In this document: positions 34,655 to 45,079 of the stretch, piece after piece
Numbering within the stretch: position 1 is the stretch's first letter
How the letters are laid out: each line of letters opens with the position of its first letter
Assembly: GCF_949987515.2 (NCBI RefSeq)
Contig: NC_082697.1
Location: forward strand, 20,281,730 to 20,345,729
Direction of reading: 5' to 3'
Length of the DNA: 64,000 nt
Source: Delphinus delphis
Taxonomy: Eukaryota; Chordata; Mammalia; Artiodactyla; Delphinidae
Notes under the pieces: model-generated
Databases searched by the model: none
What the model was told of the DNA's origin: nothing
What the model saw: the letters and a program-made list of their open reading frames with translations, nothing else
Program-made: the position numbers and the translations under genes

Positions 34655-34742
34655 GAGGAATTACCGTGAGCCTAGCACTGTGCTCTGTACTTCACTTGAA
34701 TCCTTGTGTAAGCTTCACAAAGATCCCATTAAGTAGATGCTT
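34655..34742 (+). mobile_element. MIR fragment
   Basis: A plus-strand MIR piece ('gagcctagcactgtgctctg', 'tgtgtaagcttcacaaagat'). Confidence 0.5.
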
Positions 34743-34744
34743 AG

Positions 34745-35105
34745 TGGTTAAACAGAATAGAAACTCTTTTTTTCCCCACAAAGATATTTGAGTTTCTACT
34801 TCCCAAATACAAAGAAAACCAAGAACAAAAATGTCAAATAGGTTTTATTTCATATGCCACCTCCAACAGATTGGTAGTGATTGCCTAAAGCACTGTGTTA
34901 AAAAGGATTCAGTGGTGCAACAAAACAGAGTGACTGTGATTGATTAATAATGTCTGCCATGGAAGTATGCGTGCTTGGTATAGTATTGGTGATTCTTGGT
35001 CTAGGTTTAGGTCAAATCCCATAACCACAAGTAAGAAAGTGTTCCAAGCAGACCCATATTCTGGAATTGAATTTACAACCTCAGGAGCTCGTGGGAGTGT
35101 GTAAG
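34745..35105. other. Unresolved, possibly retrocopied sequence
   Basis: Minus-strand reading shows an AATAAA (34842-34847 complement) and a T-run (34768-34774) that could be a tail, but no clear target-site duplication was found. The content is not recognised. It could be an unidentified old retroelement or unique DNA. Confidence 0.25.
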
Positions 35106-35307
35106 GATTTCAATTAACAGCAAAGAGACATCATGACGTATCCTCAAAAAATATACCTAGACCCTAGAGATCACACTCCACTCTGTGTCCTATTGTCTCT
35201 GCATAGCCCAGCAAACATTTATTTCCCAAACATTTGCTTTTCCATCTCCATGTGAATTGCCCTCCTCTCCTTTGAAGTCTCAAAACACTACCCCCAACAT
35301 CCTCTTT

Positions 35308-35628
35308 TTTTTTTTTTTATTTTTTTTAAGGATTCTTTTTTTTTTTTTTTAATTAATTTATTATTTTTGGCTGTGTTGGGTCTTCGTTTCTGTGCGAGGG
35401 CTTTCTCTAGTTGCGGCGAGTGGGGGCCACTCTTCATCGCAGTGCGCGGGCCTCTCACTATCGTGACCTCTCTTGTTGCAGAACAGGCTCCAGACACGCA
35501 GGCTCAGCGGCCATGGCTCACGGGCCCAGGTGCTCCGCGGCATGTGGGATCTTCCCAGACCAGGGCTCGAACCCGTGTCCCCTGCATTGGCAGGCAGATT
35601 CTCAACCACTGAGCCACCAGGGAAGCCC
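35308..35628 (-). mobile_element. Long-form CHR SINE
   Basis: A ~320-bp minus-strand element. Reading from its 3' end it has an A-rich tail (T-rich at 35308-35350), then sequence shared with the truncated copy at 21957 ('ggctgtgttgggtcttcgtt'), then the body and head shared with the short CHR copies. AACATCCTCTTT flanks it (35296-35307 and 35631-35642). The short form looks like a derivative of this long form by internal deletion. Confidence 0.9.
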
Positions 35629-36039
35629 CCAACATCCTCTTTTGTCTTTAGTTGAAGATGGTATTTAAGGCGAGGGTTTTGGCAATTTTGGTGAGTTACT
35701 CAGTTCTCCTGGGTCTCTTCCATGTATACATGTTATCAAACTTTTGTTTAACTTTCTTCTGTTAGTGTGTATATAGGTATATATACATATATATATGTAC
35801 TGATATATATACCTAGATCTCAGGCTGTATTAAGAGTAGTTACAGGGAGAGAATTCTACTGAGCTATACCAATCAGATTACCTCTAGACCACACACTTTA
35901 GAGGGACATAGTTATCCTGAGAACATTCAGAAAAAGGGACTAACTTGGAGAGGGATCACAGAACTACATTATGTGAAGATCAGTAGAATTATCTGGAGAC
36001 CCAGTGGCATGGCCATTCTCTTCAATATACAATAGACTT

Positions 36040-36112
36040 GACTAGTTCAACAAACATTAGGTATGTGTAAGGCATGGTGATAGATGCTGGACGTAAAACA
36101 GTAAAAGTGGGG
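36040..36112 (-). mobile_element. L2 fragment, left piece
   Basis: The reverse L2 tail 'gttcaacaaacattaggtatg', 'ggcatggtgatagatgctgg'. It continues at 36525-36780 after an inserted old retroelement. Confidence 0.55.
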
Positions 36113-36524
36113 TATCTTCCATCAGCCCCTCCAGATTCACTTGCTTCCTCCCTTCCCACCCTGCTCTGTACCCCAAGGGCATGACCTTAATGAAAAGCAT
36201 CAACAGACTCCCCTCCCTCTGGCTTCCAGTTGGACTCAGCCAATAGGAGATCTGAGGGCAGGAGGAGAGTGAAGTCATTCTATTTGTCAAGTTGCTGCAG
36301 GTTGGCTGGACCGAAGGCCTCCACTCCTGTCAGGTGGCCCCCATGTCGCTGCTTCCTCCGAATTTTGGTACCACTCTCTTCCTCTGATCTTCAGTCATTG
36401 GGTTAGTAACAGCTTCTTGAGTGCACCATCCCTCACTGATTCCCTTAAATCTGCCCGCTCCCTTGTAAATGGTCCCTTTATTAAACTCAAACTATGGAAT
36501 TCAAGTGTGACATCTATTTCTTAC
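36113..36524 (+). mobile_element. Ancient retroelement inserted in L2, family not assigned
   Basis: The end reads 'cccttgtaaatggtccctt', 'attaaactcaaactatgga', 'tgtgacatctatttcttacc', similar in design to the element at 2790-3050. It separates two L2 halves, so it is younger than the L2. Confidence 0.45.
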
Positions 36525-36780
36525 CAGGAATAAAATAGGCTTGGTCCCCAGCCTAGTGGAGCTTACAGTCTAGTGGGAAAGACAGGCCACAAATAGGGAA
36601 ACAAGCAAATATAATTACCAATTGTGGTAAGTGTAAAAAAGATAACAACTTGGCACAGTAAGCAGCAGGGGGTTGGGTGTACCAAATACAATGGGGGCAT
36701 CAGGAAGGTTCCTGAGGATGTGGTGTTTAAGCTGAGATCTGAAGGATGAGAATTACCTGAGTGAAGGGCTGATCAAATAT
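36525..36780 (-). mobile_element. L2 fragment, right piece
   Basis: 'gtggagcttacagtctagtg', 'gaaggttcctgaggatgtgg', 'agctgagatctgaaggatga': the expected continuation of the L2 at 36040. Confidence 0.6.
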
Positions 36781-37337
36781 CATCTAAGACCAAGGAGGGA
36801 GGGATGAATCTGGCCCCTAAATTTTCCAATCTAGAGTAAGCTGCCTTAGGAGATAGAGACATTCTTGTGAAGGCTGGTAGTTTCCTTGGTAGTAACAACA
36901 CCAGAGCAAGGATTTATTTGCTGGAGACGGGGTGGACCAATGGTGTGCTAGAGCTAGCTGGCCCTGGGAGGGTGTCCCCATCCCTCTCGTCCCCAACCTG
37001 AATCTTGATACAATACCACACTCCTACCAATCACATGGGTTGGGAGAACAGAGATGTAAGAGTACTAAGCTGTGTGTGACAAAAGAAGATGAGCAAAATA
37101 ACCCTCTTTTTATGCCAATTCCATGGAGGCAAGAGGAAGAAATGAATGCCAAGTCTGTGAGTACAAAGGGTTTTTAACACACAGTAACTCTGTCCACTGT
37201 ATGTGAGGGCAGATTTCTAGAATATGCCCCAGTCTCTAAGACATAAGAGGGAAGAACCAGGCGAATTCTGCTTCTCTTGAAATAAGGAATGGACCAAGGA
37301 TTCCCTTCTTCTTCCAAAGCTGTAATCTCAGGGATCA

Positions 37338-37465
37338 GGTTCTCAGCCCTGGCTGCCCTTTTGAATCACCTAGAAGAGTTTTTAGAAGGACCAACACCAG
37401 AGCTCCAACCCCAGAACTCCTGGTGTAATTGATCTGGGGTCTAATGTAGAGCAGATTGAGAGCCA
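37338..37465. mobile_element. MER5A-like element
   Basis: Near-palindromic ends ('ggttctcagccctggctgcc' and 'gattgagagccaca') with the hAT-Charlie type core 'ttttgaatcacctagaagag'. Non-autonomous. Confidence 0.65.
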
Positions 37466-37574
37466 CAGCTAAGAAGAGTTGAAAACACAGAAGCCAGCAA
37501 AGAGAAACACCAGGGCATCCCAAGACCCCATTGGAATGGGGACTATCTGAAGGAAGATTCTCTAAGCTATTGTC

Positions 37575-37715
37575 AAACTTTAAAATGAGTCAGGATCACA
37601 TGGGTGCTTGAAACGTATGGATTCCTAGGCTGCACTCCAAAAAGGGTCTGATTCCACACATCTTAGATGGGGTCTAGGAATCTGCACACTTAATAAGCTC
37701 TCAAGTGGATTGGGG
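37575..37715. mobile_element. MER5A-like element
   Basis: 'tcaggatcacatgggtgctt', 'ggattcctaggctgcactcc', 'ggaatctgcacacttaataa'. Second copy within 250 bp. Confidence 0.6.
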
Positions 37716-38104
37716 AAAACAAATGGAATGGGGGAAAGTGCTAAATACCCAGATGACCACCAGAGATCACCTCTAACACTTACACCCCCAATGGAGAGTT
37801 TGGGGAAGTCTGCACCAGGACAGAGGTAACCGCTGGGCAGGCGACATCCTGCAATCTTCAGTTTTGGAGAATAAAACTGTATGGATAGAGCATATACAGC
37901 TAGATTGAGGAGAAGCTTGAAAAGTGGAACGATTGATTCCTGGCAGGTTGAAAAATGTGAGGGAGGCTTTAGCGGTTTGGGAGGTGGAGGGTGAGGACTT
38001 TAGAGTGAAGAAGTGAGGTCAAGAGGAGGAGGATGTAAACAGCCATGCCTTCATCCTTTGCAGTTGTATACAGAGGGGGAGGGAGGAAGAGTGGACTTTG
38101 ATCC

Positions 38105-38275
38105 TTTGTCCAGAAGTGGACACTAAGCATTTACATCTTCTCGGTGTTTTAGATGCATTTAATCATGTAATTATCAAGATAATAAGTGAGGAAATTAGTA
38201 TCATCCCCATATGATATAGAAGACAACTGAGGCTCAGAGTGGGGAACTGACTTGCCCAGCCCCATGCTGCCAGGG
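38105..38275 (+). mobile_element. MIR
   Basis: Plus-strand MIR: 'ctaagcatttacatcttctc', 'gaagacaactgaggctcaga', 'gaactgacttgcccagcccc'. Confidence 0.7.
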
Positions 38276-38504
38276 CATGGTGGTACCCGGAGGACTTAGC
38301 ATGGAGGTACCTGACTGCAGGACGAGCACTGACTTGGTCACTCCAGCCCCTGACAAAATAAAGTGAGGGAATATGACACCATCACTGTAGGGAAGGAGAC
38401 AAGGAATCTGAGCTCCATAAAAAGAATTGCTCAGGGGAAGAAAGGACCCAGTAAAGGATGGACTAAGAAAAATCAAGGGAATTATAACTAGAAGTACTTT
38501 CTTC

Positions 38505-38635
38505 CATCCACAAACATTTGAGTGCTTAGTATGTACCAGACTCTCTCCTAAATACTGAGGACGCAAAAGTAAACAAGAAAAACACAGTCCTTAACTTCAT
38601 AAAGTTTACATCTAGACCAGGATGGCAAATTAATG
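38505..38635 (-). mobile_element. L2 fragment
   Basis: 'catttgagtgcttagtatgt', 'ttaacttcataaagtttaca'. Confidence 0.5.
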
Positions 38636-38984
38636 ACGTTCATCCATCACTTCCCATTCCCATATCCCTGACAGACATCACTAATCAAACACAGCATCCT
38701 GGGATTCAAATTCCCTTTAGGTGACTGCTGTCAATCAATTGAGGGCAGGCAGGTGGGATGAAAACTCTTGGTTGCCATCCCTGATTTGGACTTTAGGGTT
38801 TAGACAAGGATTTTCTGAGTACCTCCTACATGTCAAACATGCCAGGGATTTGTAGAGTGTGATGTCGCCATGTTACAGATGAGGGCACTGCCACCCAGAT
38901 AGGACTTACTAACAGGACTCTGTAATGATCCGCATCAGTGGGTCCTCATCATTAATCCTCAGAATACAGGAGCAGAGGTTTTGG

Positions 38985-39305
38985 TGGGTTTTTTTCAGCT
39001 TTATCAAAGTATAATTGACAAATAAAATTGTAAGATATTTAAAGTGTGTATCATGATGATTTGATATACCTATCCATTGTGAAAGGATTCCCATGACCAT
39101 CTAGTTAGTTAATACACCCATCACCTCATATATTTATCATTTTGTTCCTGCCTGTAGTGAGAACATGTAAGTTCAACTCTCTTAGCAAATTTCAAGGACA
39201 CAATACCATCACCATGTTTAACATTAGATCCTCAGACATTATTCACCTTACAGCTGAAAGTTTGCACCCCTCTACCAGCCTCTCCATGTTTCCCCACCCC
39301 ACAAA
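38985..39305 (-). mobile_element. L1M 3' UTR fragment
   Basis: 'agctttatcaaagtataatt', 'gatgatttgatatacctatc', 'tctcttagcaaatttcaagg', 'attagatcctcagacattat': a well-known old L1 3' UTR pattern, minus strand, truncated at both ends. Confidence 0.75.
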
Positions 39306-39639
39306 GGAGCGGGAATTTGAAAATCATGTCAGAGATCTGTTGGGGAGAATCACTACACTGCAGGCTCTGCAGGAGCCCTAGGACCATGGCCTCCTGTGCG
39401 GGGCGGTGTTTTCTCCCACTCTCCAGCCTGCCCACTCAGGCTCTGTGCTGAGCTCCTGCTTCTCTGGTCAGATACTCCTCTGAGCATCTTCGGGGGTGTG
39501 GAGTGAGAAGGAAACAGCGAGTTCTATTGCTGCTGGGTCCACCCAACATGGAGGAGGGAGAAGGGCCCCTCATCTGCCTGGGCCTCTGGCATTCAGCCAG
39601 GCTCCTGGTGCAGCCTCAGGGCCTTCCACCAAGCCCACA

Positions 39640-39815
39640 TCTCCCAGCCGTGCTTCTCATACTGTGCTGTGTATTAGGATCGCCTGCAAAGCTCTGAAAA
39701 CTCCCCCTTCCCCATCCCATCCCAGACCAGTCATATCAGGACCACAGGAGACCCTGCCCTGATGTGTCTAAAGCTCCCCCAGTGATTCTAGCGTGAGGTC
39801 ACGTTTTGAGACCAC
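39640..39815. mobile_element. MER5A-like element
   Basis: 'gtgcttctcatactgtgctg', 'gtattaggatcgcctgcaa', end 'gttttgagaccactgtcc'. Confidence 0.55.
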
Positions 39816-40084
39816 TGTCCTGGAGTGTCCAGCTTTTACCGTCTCCCCTCTGTGGGCCCTGGGAGAACAGAGCTGCCAGCAACTTGCTCAGAGTCGAGTC
39901 AGCTCTGCGAGGTGATGTCCGAGGCGGAGACAGGCGACCAGCCTACCAGCTGCTCGCCCTCCAAACCCCACCCCCTGCCGGGCTCAGCGCCCAGCCATGC
40001 CAGACCCGCTCCCCAAGGCGCCAGGTCCTCCAAATCAAAACAGGCGGCCGGAGTTCAGGGCCCGCTGGCATTCTCCTGGTAAGC

Positions 40085-40235
40085 ACCTTTGGTTCCAGGC
40101 TCAGAGCTGTTAATTAAAGAGCTGTGATTAATGAGGAAGCACTCCCGGTCCCCATATAGGATGAGAGGTCCTGGGGATGCTGACTTTGCTGGAGAAATCT
40201 GCAGGCAGAGTCCAACAAGAGCTATTTATAGTTCA
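40085..40235. promoter_or_regulatory. Candidate regulatory block with MEF2 site
   Basis: Contains GAGCTGTTAATTAAAG, GTGATTAATGAGG and CTATTTATAG (40222-40231), a perfect match to the MEF2 consensus CTA(A/T)4TAG. The block is free of recognised repeats. Function is not shown. Confidence 0.3.
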
Positions 40236-40384
40236 AGCTTGGGAGGACGGTGCCTCTCCTCCTCCTTGCCTTCCCTCCCTCCCCACCACACACCACGATG
40301 GAACAGAGAGGTGGAAACATTTACTGAGGAAGAATTTTTGAAGGAGTAAATCTTAGCACGGATGCATCCGTACTGATCCATCTG

Positions 40385-40480
40385 AACACACATTCCGTCG
40401 ACATATATTTATGGACGCCTACTAAGCGCCAGGCTGCAGGCCGGCTGAGAAGATTGCAAGCTCTCATTAAGAGTAGCCTG
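40385..40480 (-). mobile_element. L2 fragment
   Basis: 'ccgtcgacatatatttatgg', 'cgcctactaagcgccaggct'. Confidence 0.5.
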
Positions 40481-40489
40481 GCCCTTGTT

Positions 40490-41845
40490 TGTGGAGTTTG
40501 CACTCCAGGAGAAGAGTCATTACCAAGGGCATCTACAGGTATGCGGACAATTGTAAATAGAGACAAGCAGTCCACGGGAGAGGACCACGGCTCCGTGAAG
40601 GGGCTGAAGAAAGAGACCCTCACCATGCTGACAGCAGACCACCCTCCATCCTTACCTTTAATGAGGAAACAGGGAGTCAAGGTCCCACAGATAGTCTGTG
40701 GCAGGGTCCAAATTCAAGACCAAGGGCAGCTTCCCAAACCCATTCATTCTTCTTCCCGGCCACATAGCTGGATGACATTTGGTATCTCCAGTCTCTGGAA
40801 CCTCGGTTTCCCTTGGGGTTACACAGAGCCATGTGCCCGAGTCCCGGCCCATGGAATCAGAGGAGTGACAGGCGCCGCTCCCAGCATGGCCCACACCAAA
40901 CCTCAATGTGCGTCCTCCAGGCTCTGGGTGATGAAATCCAAGGTGACCTTGGAAGCCACGTATTGAAGGCCCAGAGTCTCCATCAACCTGGATTCCTGAA
41001 TGGCTTTGCAGAACAGACTTGGACTTGATGTGAGCAAGAAATAAACTTCATCATCCTGAGTCCCTGAGATGTCAGGGTTTACCTGTTATGGCAGCTAGCG
41101 TCACCCAAACTAATAAAGCAGATCTGCCTGCTCTAAACATGACGTCTACCACCCCTTGGGAAGAGTCAGTGACTCCCTACCACATTCTATAAATAGGCAC
41201 CTCTGTGCGTGAAGGGCATCCTTCATGGACACTTTCTCAGCAGGCCCTGCTCACTGGGTCTCTGTGAATCAGCCCTGAAACACCCTCCAGTCCTGGTTCT
41301 GCTCTCCACCCCCTCTTGCAGCTGGAACCAAGGTGGTCCATCCCCAAACCATCTGGGGATGGAGGAGACAGAGGGTGAGAGGGCAGAAGAGGTGACTTCC
41401 TGGAACCAGATCAGAACCGTGGCGTGAGTTCTCCCACAGAGGTGATACCCCCGCACCGTGCTTGGGCAGCATGTGGTTGGAAGGAGCCCTGGAATTCGAG
41501 GGAGAAGACGTGGCACACATCCCGGGGAGGCCGTGGGGGAGTGGCTCGGCCTCAGCTGCCTCCTCCATAAAGTGGACACAATATCTGACCCACGATGACA
41601 AAAAGTTTCAACCTGCCTGCAAACGGGCAAGTATTGTAGTTCAGAGAGGGAAGGACGTGCAGAAGAACCAGAGCTGATGAGTAGCTGTCAGCCTGCTGAT
41701 CAGCCAACCCCAAAACCTCTCTATGTCCAGACTCCTCCGTGTCCAAGCTCCTAAACTGTCCTCTTGTTGAAGACAGTTCCAGCTGAGGTTTGTATAACTT
41801 GTAGCCAAAGGCATTCTGACCCATCTATTATAAGACAAAATATGT
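40490..41845. other. Unique DNA, no gene recognised
   Basis: Open frames up to 170 codons (40454-40966) and 135 codons, with no domain, no splice-site support and no periodicity I can argue. Nothing else is seen. Confidence 0.4.
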
Positions 41846-41849
41846 AACA

Positions 41850-41990
41850 TCTCTGTGATTCTATTTACTCAGCTGTAAAATGGGAACATCATTCTTTTTT
41901 TTCAGTGAAGATTCCTAACGGGACAGTCATCATGATCATACCTACCTTGCCAGACCTTTGCAGAGGCTATTAGAGCCTGCCCTTTAAAGA
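41850..41990 (-). mobile_element. MIR fragment
   Basis: 'tatttactcagctgtaaaat' and following, reverse MIR. Partial. Confidence 0.5.
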
Positions 41991-42368
41991 GCTACTCACA
42001 TTTAAGAGCAGTCTGCAAAGCTACTTCTGACCTGACAGAGCTGTCAGTGTCCGTACAGTTTATTTTCCTCAAGGGTTTTCACAGCTTTTATAGATTCCAA
42101 GCTCTCTGTTTAGGTGAAATGTTACTCAAAAGCCCAGCATCCCATGTGGACCTAACAGGATGACAGTTTTGCTGTTTCTAAGCTCAGCAATGTTGGTCAA
42201 GAGGCAGACTCGTCCAGCTCCTCTCTGCTTGCTTGCAAGGGGTTGGTTACCTGAGTCTGTGAGCGTAAACAGCCTGTCCCATTCAAGGAGAAAAATTCAC
42301 GGGACTTGAGACCAGAGAAGAGGAAAGAGCAAGGCCTGGGTTTGGTCAAAGGCTGTGATGGTGAATTT

Positions 42369-42574
42369 TTTATTTTTTTTTTGCAATACGCGAGCCTCTC
42401 ACTGCTGTGGCCTCTCCCGTTGCGGAGCACAGGCTCCGGACGCGCAGGCTCAGTGGCCATGGCTCACCGGCCCAGCCGCTCTGCGGCATGTGGGATCCTC
42501 CCGGACCGGGGCACGAACCCGTGTCCCCTGCATCGGCAGGCGGACTTTCAACCACTGCGCCACCAGGGAAGCCC
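42369..42574 (-). mobile_element. CHR-type SINE (short form)
   Basis: Full length in minus orientation. The 15-bp flanks TGTGATGGTGAATTT (42354-42368) and TGTAATGGTGAATTT (42575-42589) differ at one base. It is inserted at the start of the old element that follows. Confidence 0.93.
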
Positions 42575-42582
42575 TGTAATGG

Positions 42583-43165
42583 TGAATTTAACATGTCAAT
42601 TTGACTGTGCTGAGGGATGCCTGATACCTGATAAAACATTATTTCTAGGTGTGTCTGTAGGGGTGTTTCTGGAAGAGATTAGCATTTGAATCAGTAGACT
42701 GAGCAAAGCACATTGCCCTCACCCTTACCGGCATCATCCAATCTGTTGAGGGCCATTGAATAGAACAAAAAGGTAGAAGAAAAACGAATGTGCTCTGTGT
42801 TTGTGCTGGACATCCATCTTCTCCTCTTGGACATCGTGCTCCTGGGTCTCAGGGTTTCTGACTTGAACCAGGTTTTACATCACTGGCTCCCCTGGTTCTC
42901 AGCTTTCCTGGGCCTCTAGCGTGTGGACAGCAGATCATGGGACTTAGCCTCCATAATTCTGTGAGCCAATCTCTCATAATAAATCTCTTTCTGTACATCT
43001 ATCTATCTGTCTGTCTGTCTATCTAAACTTCTATCCATCTGTCTACATAACTAGATACACAGCTAGATAGATAGATACATAGATACGTAGATAGATAGAT
43101 GATAGATAGATTGATAGATAGATATTCTACTGTTTCTGTTTCTCTGGAGAACCCTAATACACTAG
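42583..43165 (+). mobile_element. Old LTR-like element with tetranucleotide expansion
   Basis: Typical pieces: 'aacatgtcaatttgactgtg', 'gagattagcatttgaatcag', 'ggccattgaatagaacaaaa', 'cataattctgtgagccaatc', end 'tttctctggagaaccctaat'. I recognise the family pattern but cannot place it in a named class with certainty. The (ATCT)/(AGAT) tract lies between AATAAA and the end. Confidence 0.6.
42997..43125. repeat. Inverted tetranucleotide microsatellite (TCTA/TAGA)
   Basis: (TCTA/TCTG)n at 42997-43045 is followed by (TAGA)n at about 43058-43122, with a short spacer between. The two halves are reverse complements and could fold into a hairpin. Confidence 0.9.
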
Positions 43166-43304
43166 TACCCCAAAACTTCAGTAAAATGCACCCATCTCCT
43201 CAATTCTTGGAATGAGTGCTAAAGAAGGGGCTGACTTTCAGACTGTCACGCAAGGAGGCCATGTGTAAAGGCGGCTGCAGAACGCAAAAGAACCAGAGTG
43301 TCAG

Positions 43305-43435
43305 AGGTAGGGAGGCCCAGAGAGGAGCAATGACTTCCCCGAGGTCACACAGCACTCAGGGGCAGAGCTGGGACTCAAACGCTGGTGTGCTTGCTCCCAA
43401 CGCAATGCCCTTCATGCTTCACAGCTGCTGTGTAC
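43305..43435 (+). mobile_element. MIR fragment
   Basis: Plus-strand MIR end: 'gaggcccagagaggagcaat', 'gaggtcacacagcactcagg', 'gcagagctgggactcaaacg'. Confidence 0.65.
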
Positions 43436-43593
43436 TCAGTCATCCCCACGCCCCTGCCAGTTTCCTTCCCTGGTGCCCAGCCTTGTCCCCAGGGAGACCT
43501 CATGTTTGGGAATGGACAGTCCTCAGGACCATGAGACTAGGTGAGGCTGAGCCCTGCTTGGTGTTGGAAACTGGTGTGTGCACAGTGTACATG

Positions 43594-43597
<4 letters not shown>

Positions 43598-43625
<28 letters not shown>
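43598..43625 (+). repeat. (AC)n microsatellite, 14 units
   Basis: A pure AC run after TGTACATGCAT. Confidence 0.95.
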
Positions 43626-43627
<2 letters not shown>

Positions 43628-43851
43628 TGCACTCCTCCTGGACCGCTCTTCCCTGACCCCCTTGAAGCTGCAGAGGTGCTGGTCCAGCCCTGGGAACCTC
43701 TGGTGAAATAAGCCACCCTGAGCTGACTACACTGCTCAGGTACAGAGATTTCCCATGACCGCTCCCTTGGCCCCTGAAGTAGTTCCAGGTCCTGTTTTCT
43801 GGGCAGGTGAGGTGGCCATGGTCTTGAGAAAGGTAGCCATAGGGCCTCTGT

Positions 43852-44150
43852 CTTAAGCCAGGATTCCCCAGAAGCAAATCCTGAGACCAGATCTGAAAAC
43901 AAGTGGTTTGTCTGGGAGCTGAGCCCAGGTAAGTTGCCAGGTGTGGAGAGTGAGACAGGGAAGGGAAGACAGTGTCCATTCATGACCCTATGGGCCATGA
44001 GGTGCAACCCACTGGGAGCCTCTAGGAGACGGGGTAGGACAAGCCTCAGAGTTGTCCCAGTGGAAGGGCAAGGGAGCTGGGGAGCTGGGGTACTTTCCAC
44101 CAACTCCCATCCTCATTGGCCAGGGTAGCTTCCCGGGACACTAACCATGA
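43852..44150 (+). mobile_element. Ancient interspersed repeat, family not assigned
   Basis: 'ccaggattccccagaagcaa', 'aaacaagtggtttgtctggg', 'ctcagagttgtcccagtgga'. A related piece lies at 56455-56560. I recognise the pattern but not the name. Confidence 0.4.
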
Positions 44151-44394
44151 GCATCCCAGGCTGCCCTGTGTGCAGTCAGAGGGAACATCTTGGCCACATA
44201 GAGAATAAGATTCCATGGGCAGAACCAGGATCAGGGAGGACACACGGGAGGAACCAACAGCATCTCCTGAGCACCCGTCCTCCACGCCAGCCATCCTGAA
44301 CCTCCCTCAGATCACCCACCCCATCCTCTTATCTCCCCAAGGCCCTACCTTTAACTTCATAACTAAGACCCTGAACCTGACGTCACATTGCCTG

Positions 44395-44575
44395 GGTTCA
44401 AACACAGCACTTAGAGGTCGTGTGGCCTCCCACAATCTGCGGAATCTCCCGAAGCCTCAGTTTCCTGCTCTGTCATATGGGTTAACTGTGCCCAGGCAGA
44501 CAGCTGTTGTGAGGGTTGAATAAGATGATGTACGTATCTTTTTTAGCACAGTGACTAGCACACAGGGAGCAGTTG
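44395..44575 (-). mobile_element. MIR
   Basis: Reverse MIR: 'ttgcctgggttcaaacacag', 'gcctcagtttcctgctctgt', 'gttgtgagggttgaataaga', 'agcacagtgactagcacaca'. Confidence 0.75.
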
Positions 44576-44900
44576 GGAAATATTTCCTGTCACCCATGCA
44601 TGCTGCGGAGGGTGACCCCTGTACCTGGGCACCTTGACCGCAGGGTGTCAAGTGCAGCTGGAGTCCAGCCTGGGTCCTCTGCCCTCAACCACACACTTCA
44701 GGGGAGCTGCATCTGCTCACAGGGAGAACTGGCTTTCCTCATTGCCCACCCAATGAGGACACCTTTTAGTCACCTTCTGGCCTTGAGACAGTGCCTTTTT
44801 TTCTAACTCTCACAAAGGTGCTACCTTATGGACTACCAGTGGCCCTGGTTATTATTGTTGTTATTATTACTGCTGCCGTTATAAGCTAATTCATTCATAG

Positions 44901-45075
44901 GAGGTATCCCCTGCTCAATATTCTATAATAACCTAAATGGGAAAAGAATTTGAAAAAGAATAGATGCATGTCTATGTATCACCGAATCACTGCGCTGTAC
45001 ACCTGAAACTAACACAACATTGTTAATCAACTATATTCCAATATAAAATAAAATTTTTTAAAAATAAATAAATGA
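44901..45075 (+). mobile_element. L1 3' tip (~175 bp)
   Basis: The 3' UTR of the local L1 family ('ctgctcaatattctataata', 'gaatcactgcgctgtacacc', 'aatcaactatattccaatat') with an AAATAAAT tail. Confidence 0.85.
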
Positions 45076-45079
45076 AGTG

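Noticed and set aside
40454..40966. 170-codon plus-strand open frame
   Set aside because: Begins in L2-derived sequence and has no domain.
43500..44103. Minus-strand frames with Val-Cys repeats
   Set aside because: Caused by the (AC)n microsatellite; both reading frames stay open for the same reason.
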